This document shows positions 1 through 12,488 of a stretch of 64,000 bases of DNA, piece after piece. A model generated the notes under the pieces. That model was not told the DNA's origin. It worked only from the letters and a program-made list of their open reading frames with translations, and did no database searches. The translations under genes and the position numbers were made by a program. Source of the stretch: Effrenium voratum (taxonomy: Eukaryota; Sar; Dinophyceae; Suessiales; Symbiodiniaceae); contig CAUJNA010003817.1 of NCBI GenBank assembly GCA_963377175.1, positions 211,046 through 275,045 of the forward strand. Reading direction: 5' to 3'. Position 1 is the stretch's first letter, and each line of letters starts with the position of its first letter.

Positions 1-895
<895 letters not shown>

Positions 896-904
896 GTATT
901 ATTC

Positions 905-940
905 TGTAGTAGCAGTAGTAGTAGTAGTAGTAGTAGTAGT
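905..940. repeat. (GTA/CAG)n microsatellite tail
   Basis: Short GTAGTAGCAGTAGTA array directly following the TTA array. Confidence 0.9.
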
Positions 941-3900
941 ATTTTTGTCTCCCAGTAGTGATCCAACCATGGGCTTAAATATTTTCCCACCAGCCACTTG
1001 CCAAGGAAGATGAACAGCTCCGCACTGGCACAAGGACTCAAGTCCTGTGACTGAGGCCGTGACCATACCAGGCCATTTTTTATGACCCTTGTAAGACATG
1101 GCGCAAAGGGTAAACGGTGGGTCAAAGAGATCTTTGACCCACGACAATCACCTGATGCAGAATTTGCGCCCTTCGGCACTTGAGACAAGCAACTTGCAAA
1201 ATGGAAACTCTGCGTGCAATGAGCTGAGCTTGTGCAAAAACACCCCGCGGGGGTGGAAGTCTGGTCGTCTTTGGGAAGAAAAGCCATATTGCGGCTGTTA
1301 ACGGCTCATGCAATGAAGCACCTGAGATCAAAGCCATGCACGGCGAGGCGCGGCGCACATTTCACACATCCACTGGGCAAGTTCAGAAGCCAGCCTTGCA
1401 GTTGACACATGTGGTGTTTAAGCCTATCTCGAGGCACGCAAAGAACATCATGCACCACGGGATCCAGCCAATCATCCGAATTGTCCCCTCCCAATGTTTG
1501 ATATGTTGATTTGCAGCAACTGCAAGTCATGGCTGCTCCCTGTTGTCTCCAAAGAGGGCTCCTTTACAAGGATTTCATGGTTCCTGCCCCTTCACTTCAG
1601 TTAGGCCATGGTCTCCCGTCAACCAAGTTACCCTCTAATCATGGGACAGGAGTTTTGGCCGACCCACAACATCAAATGGTGTCAATCAGGGCTTTTTGGG
1701 CGATTTCAACATCATCTTATGGTTGCCCATGTAAGCTTCCCTCAGCCGTGATGTTCAAGTGGACGTGTTCCGTCTGGTGTCCTTTTCAAACCAAAAGGGG
1801 CTTCACTCGCAAAAGACTACAGTTCTAGGGGTACAAAACGCAGGGGAAACAGCCGGCTTTTGAAAAGAACGATGGTTGAAAAGCTGCAGGACTTCGATTT
1901 CAGGACAAGGCGCCTCACCGCAGGCAGCTTGGCGGCCCGCTGTGGCGCGGTGCTGGGCAGGGCCTTTCCATTATGGTGCAAAGATGTCCCAGCCATGTTG
2001 AGCCAGGATTTATCAACGCCTGTTTATTAATAGGAGGGGTGCTTTGGGGATACAGTTCACGATTTCAGTGACAACTCATGATCTCGCGGTGAAACAACAC
2101 TAATGTGAGTTTGTCTCCAGATGCCGGGGGACCTTCAACCAACCCCGACAAAAGAATCTCCCCTAATTCCAGGTGTTGATGACAAAAAGTAGTAGGCGGC
2201 AACTGAGTCGTAGCTAGACACAGAAAGCTTCTCTGGAACCCGCCCTCACTAGTCGACCTTTTCGGAACAAGCGTTTCTCGTGAGCCTCCCGTAGATATGG
2301 GTGCAAAATCAGCCCCACTTCTCGGGTGGGAGCTGAACATCATACAGAAATCAACCAGTGGGGTCCCCAATTCGACACACATGCGTCAAAACTGTGCCAT
2401 GTGTTTTCTTTGTAGGGCGGCTCAGAAGAAACATGTGTTGGCAGACGTATCTTCGGCTAGAATCTGCTCCAACCAACCGCGCTTGCTTCGTTCGTTGAGC
2501 TCTAGGCGATCAGATTGGGGCACCGCGCGCGCCCCAATCCCAATGCCCCATGAACAGAGGGCTAACTTCCAGGGATGCCCCACGGGACGATTCAATTCCG
2601 ACAGCGAGCCACTCTGAGACCTGTCTCTAGACTCTACATTCCCGGATTCAGGTCAGGTCCCGGAATTCCATCTCCCGTTGCTTGCATCGAATTGATCCCG
2701 TGGAACACAAGGCCCAGATGTTGCCAGTCTCCTGCAAATAAGCTAGTGTGTGTCCGATTGAAGGCTTCCAGAGAAGAGACCCTGACCAAAGGTTCAGAGA
2801 AATCATAGTTTGCCTCGTTGATTTTGCGGGAGACCGGCAACAAGAATCATTTACTGAAGGGAACCCTTCCTGCCATGACATGGAATGGACATGAGAACGA
2901 AAGCCGTGGAGCAAATCTTGAGGTTGGCTCCCTTGGCCAACACAAATGCCGGATGCTAAACAAAGACACCCAACACATGACAACCAGAAACCAACCCTCA
3001 GCCCATCCGAAGAAGAAACACGTCTGTTTCGATAGCCATGGCAGGCAGGGTACTTCGTCGCCCAAAACATGAGGAGAGTTGCAACAGGGACTAAGTACTG
3101 TGCGCAACGCCAGCCATTGGGATCCAAAGAGCTGGCATTGCTGGCGTTTATCAAGGCTTCCCTAGGAAAATCAGAGTGTGTGGCTTTCTGATATCACCAC
3201 TCTGGTCAAACAAGTCATCTGAAAAAAGCGCAAATTGGACCCAACTCACGCCGCTTCAGGCAGAAGCGTCTCCTCATGCTTCAGCCCACTCAGGGAGCAC
3301 AGTGTGATCCCCTCATCTTCACCTCCTTGAGGAGCCCAAGCTATTGCCCGCTCGGCAAAAAAATCAACAGAATCGCCGGTTTCTCCCATTGATTGCTGCA
3401 CGAAACATCCCTCTGCCATTACCCCTGGTTCACAAATATCGCTCAAATGGCTGTTGGTTGCTCCAGTTGGATGTTGATGTGATAATAAATCCCCATGTCA
3501 GCCACGCACAATATTCCTGCTTTCCCCAAGAGCACATTGGAAAAAAATATTGGTGCGCCCGCTGGTTGTGGGAGATTTGGCCCGCCCCCATGTCAGAGTC
3601 GTTGGAGATCAAAGCAGTTGTCCTAGATTCTAGCAGAATCTGGGTCAAGGACCTTTCCGACTTGTCAATTGCCACAGCACGCGCCCTTTTGCCGGTGCGG
3701 AACATTCAGGCTTCCAGATTTCTCTCGCCGAGTGCTGGGGTACTTCCAGCCTTCCAGCCCAGCACCTTCCGATACTTCCAGGATTCCGCGGTCCATGTGC
3801 ATGTATCTGGAGCCTGTTGCAATCAAGAGCTATGGTCAGTCTCGGTCAGACTTTCCGAAGTTAAGCTTCAAACGGATAAGTTCAGGCCGAACCCACTGTG

Positions 3901-4090
3901 AGCCTGCTCGAGACTGCCCCTGACCTACTCACGTGCTGCTGCAACATGACTAGGGGAGTCTTGGTAACTAGACCTCAAATTCAGCGTCCAAGAACAGCTT
4001 AAGTACTGTTCTTTGGCCAAAGCCATTTGTGCAGATTTGGGTGAGCTCCAGTTTAGTATTCACTTTCAAGGGCCAGGCAAAGCCATGTAC
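941..4090. other. Host non-coding sequence
   Basis: Mixed-composition host DNA. Reading frames are short, overlap on both strands and show no recognisable family or convincing splice pattern. More 3' exons of the Gly-Tyr-Pro-rich gene that runs leftward from 5.5 kb could lie here, but I could not identify them. Confidence 0.5.
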
Positions 4091-4098
4091 CCACTCAC

Positions 4099-5517
4099 TG
4101 GTTGTGGCGGATAGCCAGCTGGTGGATAGCCAGGATAACCTGTGCACGCAAGACAGCTGGTCTGGTGAAAATCTCCAGACAGAGTCAACGAATCTAAAAC
4201 TTGTACTGCTCGGAAGGGAATTGGTACTGCGCAACTGCCACAATTCGAACGCAAATGTCCCTGCATCCATTGTGTGTGCAGAAGCTGTTGATGGTAGCTA
4301 TTCTGAGATACTTTTTACAAGGTTCATGATTGTTGTCTCCATGCGAAAACTCCAGACAATGTGCCACAGCTCGAGCTGAAATGTCCAACGAAAGTGATCG
4401 ATCCCTCACACAACGCAAGACGAGGCCAGGATGTTTTATATATTCAGACTGCCATGGCAAGAAGGCAAAACAACAGCTGCGGGAATGCGCAACCAGCAAC
4501 TGCCTGCTGGTGGTGGATACCCGGGCGGTGGATATCCGGCAGCTGGTGGATATGTGCTCGCTGGGGGCGGAACCTGCAAGGAAACCTACTGTCCGGCCGA
4601 GGATTATCTGCTCCATGACTGCAATTGAAGCACGAAAAAGGATGGCCACGCACAAACAGTGTGGTATACTCAATCGCACAGTCTGCGAGGTTTGTCCCTC
4701 GTCACAGTCTGGGCTGTCTTAACAGCCATGCCGCAACTCGAGGTTTCCCAAAGTGCCTGCTGCGGCGGGGGTGCAAACTGCGAGTAGTCGTAGGCCGGAT
4801 AGCCTCCCACAGCCAGGCACGCGCACAAACTTGGATAATCCCCGCGAGGAGTCATAGTCCACGCTCGTTCTTTGCAGGGTCTACCATTAGAAACCACGGC
4901 ACGCGTATCTGCACCTGTCTGTGGTTAGGACTGCCCCGCTCCAAACCTTCCACCCTTTTGATCCCGCCTTGCGGAGCAGGCTGTCCATAGCCAGGCGGCG
5001 GGTAGCCTCATGTGGCAGTGGGTCAAGGTCCCATGTGAGGGAAAGCTTCAGGGCTATCTACACACTGCGGCGCAGCAAACACGCCAAACTGGGGGCCAGG
5101 AGTATTGATCAACCTCCATTTGGCTGTGGCTCAAAAAATGGGATTCCCAAACTGGCACCTTGGCAAATGAAAACAAAGACTAAATTCTGCGTAACCCTAG
5201 TTCTTTTATTTTGAGCCGCACCCATGTGTTCCAGCCAAAGGCGTGATTCGCTGTCGCTCTGGGCGCATGGCCATACGGATACCCCGGCGGTGGCGCATAG
5301 CCGGGCGGCGGCGCATACCTAGGTACGGATTTTGCGTCCCTGTGGCCCTGTTTCCACCGCCAAAACTGTGGCCGCCGAAAAGAAGAGTCCAACTCTAAGA
5401 ACACTTCTGCCAACAAGCTGTTCCAAGCACCCAAAGTTCTCCAATACCATCCAGCCCATCCAATCCAAGCCCCCCGACCCCGGAGGCATGTAGCTCGGCG
5501 CCGGTGCCGCCTCCCTC
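4099..5517 (-). CDS. Gly-Tyr-Pro-rich protein gene (micro-exons, partial)
   Basis: A minus-strand series of very short exons, all encoding GYPPP/GYAPPP-type repeats. Inferred exons, 5' to 3': 5517-5479 (PAPSYMPPG), about 5318-5265 (YAPPPGYAPPPGYPYG), 5006-4968 (YPPPGYGQPAPQ), 4803-4757 (YPAYDYSQFAPPPQQ), 4573-4504 (VPPPASTYPPAAGYPPP...), 4139-4099 (YPGYPPAGYPPQP). The last four have AG acceptors and GC donors (GT for the last), and their phases join without a break, which chance would not give. Such tails occur as disordered regions of annexin-, calpain- and rhodopsin-like proteins and many algal proteins. No globular domain is visible, so function is unassigned. A likely 21-bp micro-exon (GYPRPPP) lies at 5988-6008, and weaker candidates at 9333-9357 and 12440-12488. 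Neither the start nor the end of the gene was found. Confidence 0.6.
5125..5221 (+). mobile_element. MITE/introner-like element, copy 1
   Basis: About 97 bp bounded by the inverted ends TGTGGCTCAAAA and TTTTGAGCCGCA. It lies inside an inferred intron of the Gly-Tyr-Pro-rich gene (host gene on minus). It shares internal blocks such as CTGCGTAACCC with the other copies. Confidence 0.6.
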
Positions 5518-5987
5518 CTGCGACTCCTGCTGCGATCTCTTCGACCTGCCCGCGGAAGATCCGAATGCGGGCGCCATTCACGAGAAGCTGGAGTGCAAAG
5601 AATTCCCTGGGTCTCTTCCCTGTCCATTACCCACCCCCCTTGTCCCAGGGGAGGAAGATGTCACCTTGACAAAGCGGGAAAGGATGGCAAAGGTCTCATC
5701 CCCAAGCGGCTCAAGCCAGGCCTGCGCCTCCTCTATCCCTGGCAGGGGGTTGGCCTTGCACGAGCGAGCGTGACTGCCATGGAGATGCAAGCGAGAACTA
5801 AAGGCTCGTTGGTGAAACCTCGTTGTTTGGGGTCATGATCATTGCTCCTGAAAAAGCAACCTTTGCCTGATGTTTCTCGAGAAAAAAACAAACCAACAAA
5901 ACTTTGAGGCTCTTTGACCTATCTGCTTCTCCTGGCACGACTGTTTGAGGTCTCCCTAGCATCAAGCCGCTTCTTTGCTTTTGCAAT

Positions 5988-6008
5988 CACCTGGTGGTGG
6001 ACGTGGAT
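5988..6008 (-). CDS. Possible 21-bp micro-exon (GYPRPPP)
   Basis: The minus strand reads TTGCAG, then a 21-nt segment encoding YPRPPP flanked by split Gly codons, then GTGATT. It has a consensus acceptor and a GT donor, and its phase and repeat character match the exons at 4.1-5.5 kb. It is probably an upstream exon of that gene, although at least one linking exon must be missing to satisfy phase with 5479-5517. Confidence 0.4.
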
Positions 6009-6513
6009 ACCCTGCAAGTGGACAATCAACACAACACGAAGCCTTTGCGGTGCCCGAGTGGTGACCTATGTCCATGGTCAAACTTCTTATGTGGGCCATG
6101 GGCCATGGTTCCCTTTGTGACACTCTTGTACCTCTGTCCGGGGATTGATGCCCATGCCCAGTCCCAAGGAAAGCGGTCCTTTGACGTCTCTCCCACTCGA
6201 AATCGCGGCTCACCTCGACCATCCCGTCGCTGGTTGCCGCCTCTGCGGTCACCTAAGGCTCGGTTGAGCCATCGGCAAGGAGCTTGATTTGTATGGGGAA
6301 CCATGTGGAAGCCCCTCCACCATGTCACAAGCGTGTCCTCAAAAACGGACCCGTCCATATTCAACCGGGGCCCATGAGGAGACCAACCCGTCTAAATCGA
6401 CAAAGTTGGGCTTTGGGGGTGAGCTGGTCTCTGAGCTGCTGGCAAATCGATTTGTCTCCTTCTTTGAGTTTTGAGGAAAGCCCAAGAAAGGGTGATTCTC
6501 CTTTGGTTCTCCT

Positions 6514-7068
6514 CTAACACCACCCCGACAAGAGTACTTCACTGAAAAAACAGGCACAAATCACAAACCACGAGTTATCGGCGCAATGACATCTGTGTTC
6601 CATTCGGTGTAACAGCGGGGCTTGGCCCACTGACCGCCTGCTGACTAGTATGTGAACAAGCAATGCCATGTCATCTGTTGCGGGAGCCGAGGGCTGCTGG
6701 ACTGCTGCCGAGCCACTAGAGTCCTGATTTAGCCTCTGCAGTGCCCGGTCAATCATGGACTGGTCCTCAGCAAGAGACCCCGCTGCAACGAGCTCATCCA
6801 GCCGAAAGCCATAGCGCAAACACTTGTGCTGCGGTCTGGATTGACTTCTTAAACATGCAAACTGGGCTGAGGTCAGGTCCGAAACACTGGTAGAAGTGAC
6901 CTCGATGACCATCTGTGAATCATCGGAGGTCACCTTTGCAGCGCAGCGTTGCGATTGAAAGGCGTGCCTACCATGCTCGTCAACAGGGTTCTTGAAAGGA
7001 AGCATCCAGTCGCCTTGTTCTGAAGCAGCTGTGGAAGCGATGTTCAAAATGGTTGGAATGTTCTTCAA
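6514..7068 (-). CDS. Coding-like open frame, unknown
   Basis: Open for about 184 codons on the minus strand with a protein-like composition and no low-complexity bias. I recognise no family. The true exon would be a sub-segment with unknown splice sites. It could also be a chance open frame, since long open frames occur by chance at this GC content. Confidence 0.2.
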   Translation of the reverse strand: MKNIPTILNIASTAASEQGDWMLPFKNPVDEHGRHAFQSQRCAAKVTSDDSQMVIEVTSTSVSDLTSAQFACLRSQSRPQHKCLRYGFRLDELVAAGSLAEDQSMIDRALQRLNQDSSGSAAVQQPSAPATDDMALLVHILVSRRSVGQAPLLHRMEHRCHCADNSWFVICACFFSEVLLSGWC

Positions 7069-10000
7069 GGAACCCGGTCAATCGCCAGGAAAATATCCAG
7101 CAGGTCCCTCTGAACTGCATCCCTCGGCAATTCTCTCGAGACCTGCTCGGCATGGCGACTTCCTGTCTCAACGTAAAAGGGGCACGCAGATCGCAAAGCT
7201 GACAACAATTTCAGGTGCCCATCCGCCCACAGAAGAACAGAGTGGGTGCGTGGTGAACCATGACTCATATCTCTGCACGTGTGTACGATGGTTCAGTCCG
7301 TGCACCCAACGTGACGAGTTGCCCCTCCAACCTTGCTAGCGGCAAGAAACTAAGTAGCTTCTTTTGGCATGGCGCCGTGAGAGGCCGCAACCAACTACCG
7401 CCGGCCTTGAAGTTGGTTGGAAACATCCGAATGAACTCAATCAACTTCTTGGCCTGGACACGAGCGCTCTCGAAGCTCCAGCCACGCTGGCTGCGTTCGA
7501 CACAGCACAGCCGGACTCCCGAAGCCACAGACACGACTTTGAAAGAAAACATAAGACTTCCACTCAAAGCTGGAACTTGGCAAACAAACTCGAGCTTCGA
7601 CTCCAACCATCCAGCCGACCCCCGAGCTCTGCGGAATGAACAACCCAGCAGCTACTGTACCAAAGCGAGAACAAAATGTCACTCAAGCCCCAAATTCCGT
7701 GCCTTTCTTGCTGGTGTTCAGCACAAAATGAGAAATGGAACGACCCCAAGAAAATAAAACATCCAATCGGTAGTTTCCTATAAACCGGTTCATTCCATTT
7801 CTCATTCCCGATCCCGATTTCCCGATCGCACACCGCGTCCCCAGACGCACGCGTCTCATTGGCCTCGCCTGGTGTAAACTTTGCTTCACCCGCTGCACCC
7901 GCGGCTCCTGGCCGAGCTCCTGCAGCTGGACCTCGCGGCTTGCGCTGAAAAGGGTCCCATCGCTCGCTCGGCCCTTTTCATGCGACCGTGGGACAGGCAG
8001 AGAGCAATAGACTCTCTTGAGACATCCTGAGTTGGGTCCTGAAAAATACATGTGTATTTACCTTTGCAAAAGAAGGCAGGCCTTAATTACAAGAACCACC
8101 TGCTTTAGCAAATCCTCTGTATCTCGGTGAAAGCGAATTGTTCACCGGCGCAGATGGATCGTTTAAGAAGCCCTGTTAAGGGCGGCCTTAGTCGGGATTT
8201 GAGCTGGCCAATGTGTTTTAGGTCGAAAACCCAAATCAACTCTGACACACATGCCTGGACGCCAGCAGGAACATATATTTTGATCAAAAGCATCATGTGC
8301 AACAAGAGGCAGCAACACCTTCACATAAAGCAACGGATTCTCTTATGCGGTATGCACACCTTGGCAGGTGCATCACCAGTTTTGCGGCCAGCCGAAACAC
8401 GAGTTAGCGGCTTTATTCTGGGGCAACAAGCTCTTGCCTCCGATTGCCAAGTGTGGCTAAAAATTAAAACCTCAGGGCTACGCAGGTTTTGAAGTCTTTG
8501 TTTCCATTTACCCAGGGGGCCATTTTGGTTGAATCCCACTTTTTCAGCCACAGCCGAGTGGATTCATCGCTCTTGCGAACTAGCGCCTCGCCCAATGCGA
8601 AAGCTGTTCCCAATTCCGTTCTGCAGCTGGTGCACACTTGTCTGTTGGGGGTCGGTCAAAGGATTCAGAAAGCAGCCTGCGCCTTGGCCACCAAAGTGAA
8701 TAGACATTGATCTCGAAAATCGAACTGCATCATTCCGACCTCATCGATATTATCCTCTACATGGTGCAAAGGGGAAACACCAACTTCGAGAACCAATCCA
8801 AATCTTCACTCTACTGGACCAAGTGATGGCCTTGCTCCCGCGCCGCTGTAGAGCGTAAAGCAGCTCGATGCGAAGGCTCTGCATCTTCTCGAACCTAGGC
8901 CGACTGACAAGAGCAACGGCCACTGGACCACTTGGCAGTCCATTCGAAGTCCATTTGCATGTTGGCCATGGTCAGAATTCCTGCGGGCCAGGGTCATCAT
9001 TATCTTACTGAGAAACTGTTAAAGATCGTGGCTGAACAACCCTATTGACAAGGTGATGATCTTCCCTCAACCCAAAGGGCCACGGTGCTTCTGGGTCCGT
9101 TTGCATCCAGGGAGCTGCGTGCGCGGATTCTCGATCCTGGGAGGCAAAGCATCCTGCGGCTCGAATCGTCGTTCGCTTCGAGTCGTGGCTCGCTCGAGCC
9201 GATGGCTCGGTGCCTCCCAGAATGGAAATGAACTGCCCGTAGCTTGGTGAACGTTCCAAATCCCTGCCACAACAGTGAAAGCTCCTACCCCAAAAGGACA
9301 TGAAGCCAAGTCATGTCATAAATGGTTGATACGGCGGTAGGGGCCATCCATAGGCACCTGCCCCAGTTTCCCCCGCCCCCATGTTCTTCATATATGGCCA
9401 TAGGGTCCTGGAAAGGTGGTACATACCCCAAGCTTCATCCTTGCATCCCACCGGGCGCAGCCTTGAACGCCTTCATCCCTATGCTGAACAAAGGAGATAA
9501 AGCCCTCTGAAATTGGGTGGTGTCCTGAAAATAATGCCACAAAGCGTACCCTACCATACACTCCGGTCCTGCTCCCTCATCTCGCGCTCCATATACTCCT
9601 GCCCGGCGAAATCGGGAAGCTGACTTGCAAGAGGTTCAATCAGGTGGGACACTGTTGCAGGAACCTTGTCGCCGCTTCAGAGCTGCACCTTCTTTCTCAC
9701 GACAGCTCTGCAGTGCTTCAACTGAGCCACAGTCAAAGTTCGCTCAAGAGAAGATGCACAGAGGACAGTCACCACAACAGGCTCGCTTTGATACCAGGGT
9801 TTGGTTGCAGCTCGGTTGCCACACTTTGATTCTGTTGCAGGGCCTCCACAGCATCGGCTGGGTGGGAAACCTGACAGTTCGGTTGGGCTCCCTGGTGCGG
9901 GTTTGTCACGTTAGCGACCCCGCAACCCTTGTGCTAAGCTTGCCTGCGAGAGTTCCTTACGACCTAGATTGGAAGCGGAGGTTCTGAACATATTTCAATG

Positions 10001-11715
10001 ACTATCAAGCCAGTTTTCGTGTGCCAATTTCTAAAGAACTGCTTGAAGTGGGAAAGGAAGGCGCCTCCCGTCAACCTCTCGCCGTGAAGCCAGGTGGCAG
10101 CGCCAAGTTTGATTTCAACACGAATACGCATACCGTAGACTGGAATGGGCGGATCTACTGCGTTGATTGCCCTTGAACCCAAAACTCTCACTCCAGCGGC
10201 TCCAGTGCCCTTTGGGCGTGAGCAGCCCCCACAAACGTTCTATCACAGTAGGTTCTATCACCTGTAGGGAGAATATGAGAATTGCGGAAAGGCCAGCCAT
10301 ACAAACTCTGAGCAGCTTGGACGTCTGCCCCCTCACCCATGTCTCCTCGGCGTCAGGCAGCGCCGCCTCCGCGCCGGGTTGCAACTTCACCTGATGGGAT
10401 CAGGCGCCCCTCTCGTTTCACGGCCAAAAGGCGTAGAATGAAAGACCTTTTTTGGCAGCCGGCATTAGCGTAATGTCGGCAACCCTTGCGGCACATTATG
10501 AGACGCCGCTCTTTGAGACATGCTTGAAAGTTCACCACTGCGTCAAACTGTTGCACTCTGAAGACTGCTGAGGGAGCTCGTCTCAAGGGAAAGCTGGCCG
10601 AAACAAAGCGCGTAAACAAGAGCATACACGTTTTGGTTTGGCCATGCTGGGATTCCCGCTGTTGCGCATACAGTAGCACCGGGGCGTGAACATGGTGCGC
10701 GCGGGTGTCGTGGAAACACTACGCTGACGGCTCTTGGGAACTTCAGTCGTGGTGCCTGGTCCTGGACACAATTGGGCCGCGACGTGGTTGTGGTGCTGTA
10801 CCATAGAACTGGGCGCGCTGGGGCACCTAGTCACTGGAACGGGCGTAGTCAGTTTGTCCTGCGAGGCTTGGCTAGTGGCTTATGTGTGTGTGTGTATATG
10901 TGTGCGTGTGGAAGCAAGTTCCGCTTCTAAGCAACCACAAGTTGATCACCTACTGGTCAGCTTGGTTGCTCTCCCAATCTCTGAGATCTGTCAAGCAAGG
11001 CCCGTGTCCTTCAACTGCAAACGAGCAAGTTCCCGTCGCGCCCGCAGGCTACCGCGCGCATGACGCAGCACAAAGCGATGGTGCGATGATGCGAGCAGAG
11101 GGAAGCACGACAGCTATCTGCGCACCTGCCATCCTCCGCTGGCACCATCCGGCACCAGCTCAAAGATGTCATCGTATGCCTCGGGGCAGATAGCATTGAA
11201 ACAAAACTTCGGCAACGGCGTTGGCCCAACATGAAACAAATGCCCGGGACCTTCGAGGCCCAAGGCCGAGGTTGGCACCCGTCAAAAAGGTTCATGCGAT
11301 CAGAGCTTCGAGTCTGGCAACTGGGAAGCCTTATGGCCGCGAAGCACAACTGAAACAGGAGCATGGGAAGCCATGTGAGCCAGACACTGATTGTTTGGGG
11401 ATGAGTCCCTCCGCGGGGGCTATTTTGACTGAGGTTCGTGCACACGACGGGTAGCAAAGGGAAGCTTGCCGGTTGGGAGAACCTCTTATTTCTTGCAGCC
11501 TTGCTTGTTCTGCAAAACTTGGCCAACCCGGGTTGCCTTTGGTCACCTCACCTTTGACGGGTAGAACGGTAAAACTTCCTAGTGAGCCTCATCCGGGAAC
11601 CCCGTTTCCGGCGCCTCGAGGATGTCAAGTAATCTGACACTCTTCCACATGTTGTCCTGGCGGGCTAGGACAAAGCATAGCTGATTGTTTGAAGGGAAAG
11701 CAAAGGGAAACCTAC
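7069..11715. other. Host intergenic/intronic DNA
   Basis: No recognised gene. It holds a MITE-like copy at 8451-8552, a GT-rich stretch at 10880-10912 and a possible 25-bp exon at 9333-9357 (minus; AYGWPLPP, AG acceptor, GT donor). Other open frames lack support. Confidence 0.4.
8451..8552 (-). mobile_element. MITE/introner-like element, copy 2
   Basis: The reverse complement begins TGTGGCTGAAAA and ends TTTTTAGCCACAC. Internally it matches the 5125 copy (GTGGGATTC, GAAACAAAGACT, CTGCGTA), so both belong to one roughly 100-bp family inserted in opposite orientations. Confidence 0.55.
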
Positions 11716-11959
11716 CCCATGTTCCCCCATGCAAAGAGCAAATGATTTGTTGGGCTAAAACATGCCAGACTTGTTGAGATCTTGCTGTGAACAGGGCATT
11801 GCCCCGCATGAAAACACGGAAATACACAGAGACTCCCTCTGGTCCTTCTTCAGCTGAGAAACCTTGTAGTCGGATCCCAGCCTTAGCAATCAAAAATACG
11901 CTAGAAAACGGCGACATCGTCTCAACTTTGAGGCACAAGTCCAACTTACGCCTGTGAAC
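11716..11959 (-). CDS. Putative exon, unknown protein
   Basis: A minus-strand open segment inside a 174-codon frame. It is bounded by a good acceptor (ATGTGCAG, next base G) and a donor GTAGGT. The encoded 81 residues have normal protein composition with several hydrophobic beta-like stretches. No family is recognised, and the partner exons are unknown. Confidence 0.25.
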
Positions 11960-12439
11960 CTGCACATGTTGGAAGCCTTTGTTAGCCATCTTGTAACGCA
12001 AGGGCTGGTGTGAAATGAGCCAAACCACAGCCAAGAACTGCACAATCACACCACCTCCGCTTCTGGGAGCCTGTAAGCGAGGGGCTGCGACAGCGTCACG
12101 CACCTGCCGCTGTGCATCTCGATGGCGGTGAAAAGCGCCCGGACCTCAAACAGTGGGCGCGGGGTCACAAGCTAAGGGGTGGCGCGTGGCCCATGGGCGG
12201 TGTATGAACTTGTCACTGGCAACAAGAACGAAAACTGAAGCAGCTTGTACCATCTGTGGGGCCGCGCCATGTCAGAGTCCTTCTTGCGCTCCACCGCCAG
12301 AGCTTGCGCAATCAGCGGCGTCCAAAACAGGTCTGAGAAGAAGCCGTGCTTGCCTGCAGCAAGGGACTACAAGGAAGTATCTTGGCCAGCTCTGAAGTCT
12401 CAACCATTGTTTCGCCAGGCGAAGGAAGGTGACAGGTGC

Positions 12440-12488
12440 CCTGGCCCCAGGCCTTTGCCCTTGCCTTTGCCGGGCGGCATGTAGGTGC
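12440..12488 (-). CDS. Putative micro-exon, Gly-Lys repeat
   Basis: On minus, an acceptor CTCCGAG precedes a segment encoding TYMPPGKGKGKGLGP, followed by a possible GC donor. The YMPPG motif resembles the SYMPPG exon at 5479-5517, so it may be a remote exon of the same gene or of a paralogue. Splice sites are inferred by eye. Confidence 0.25.
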
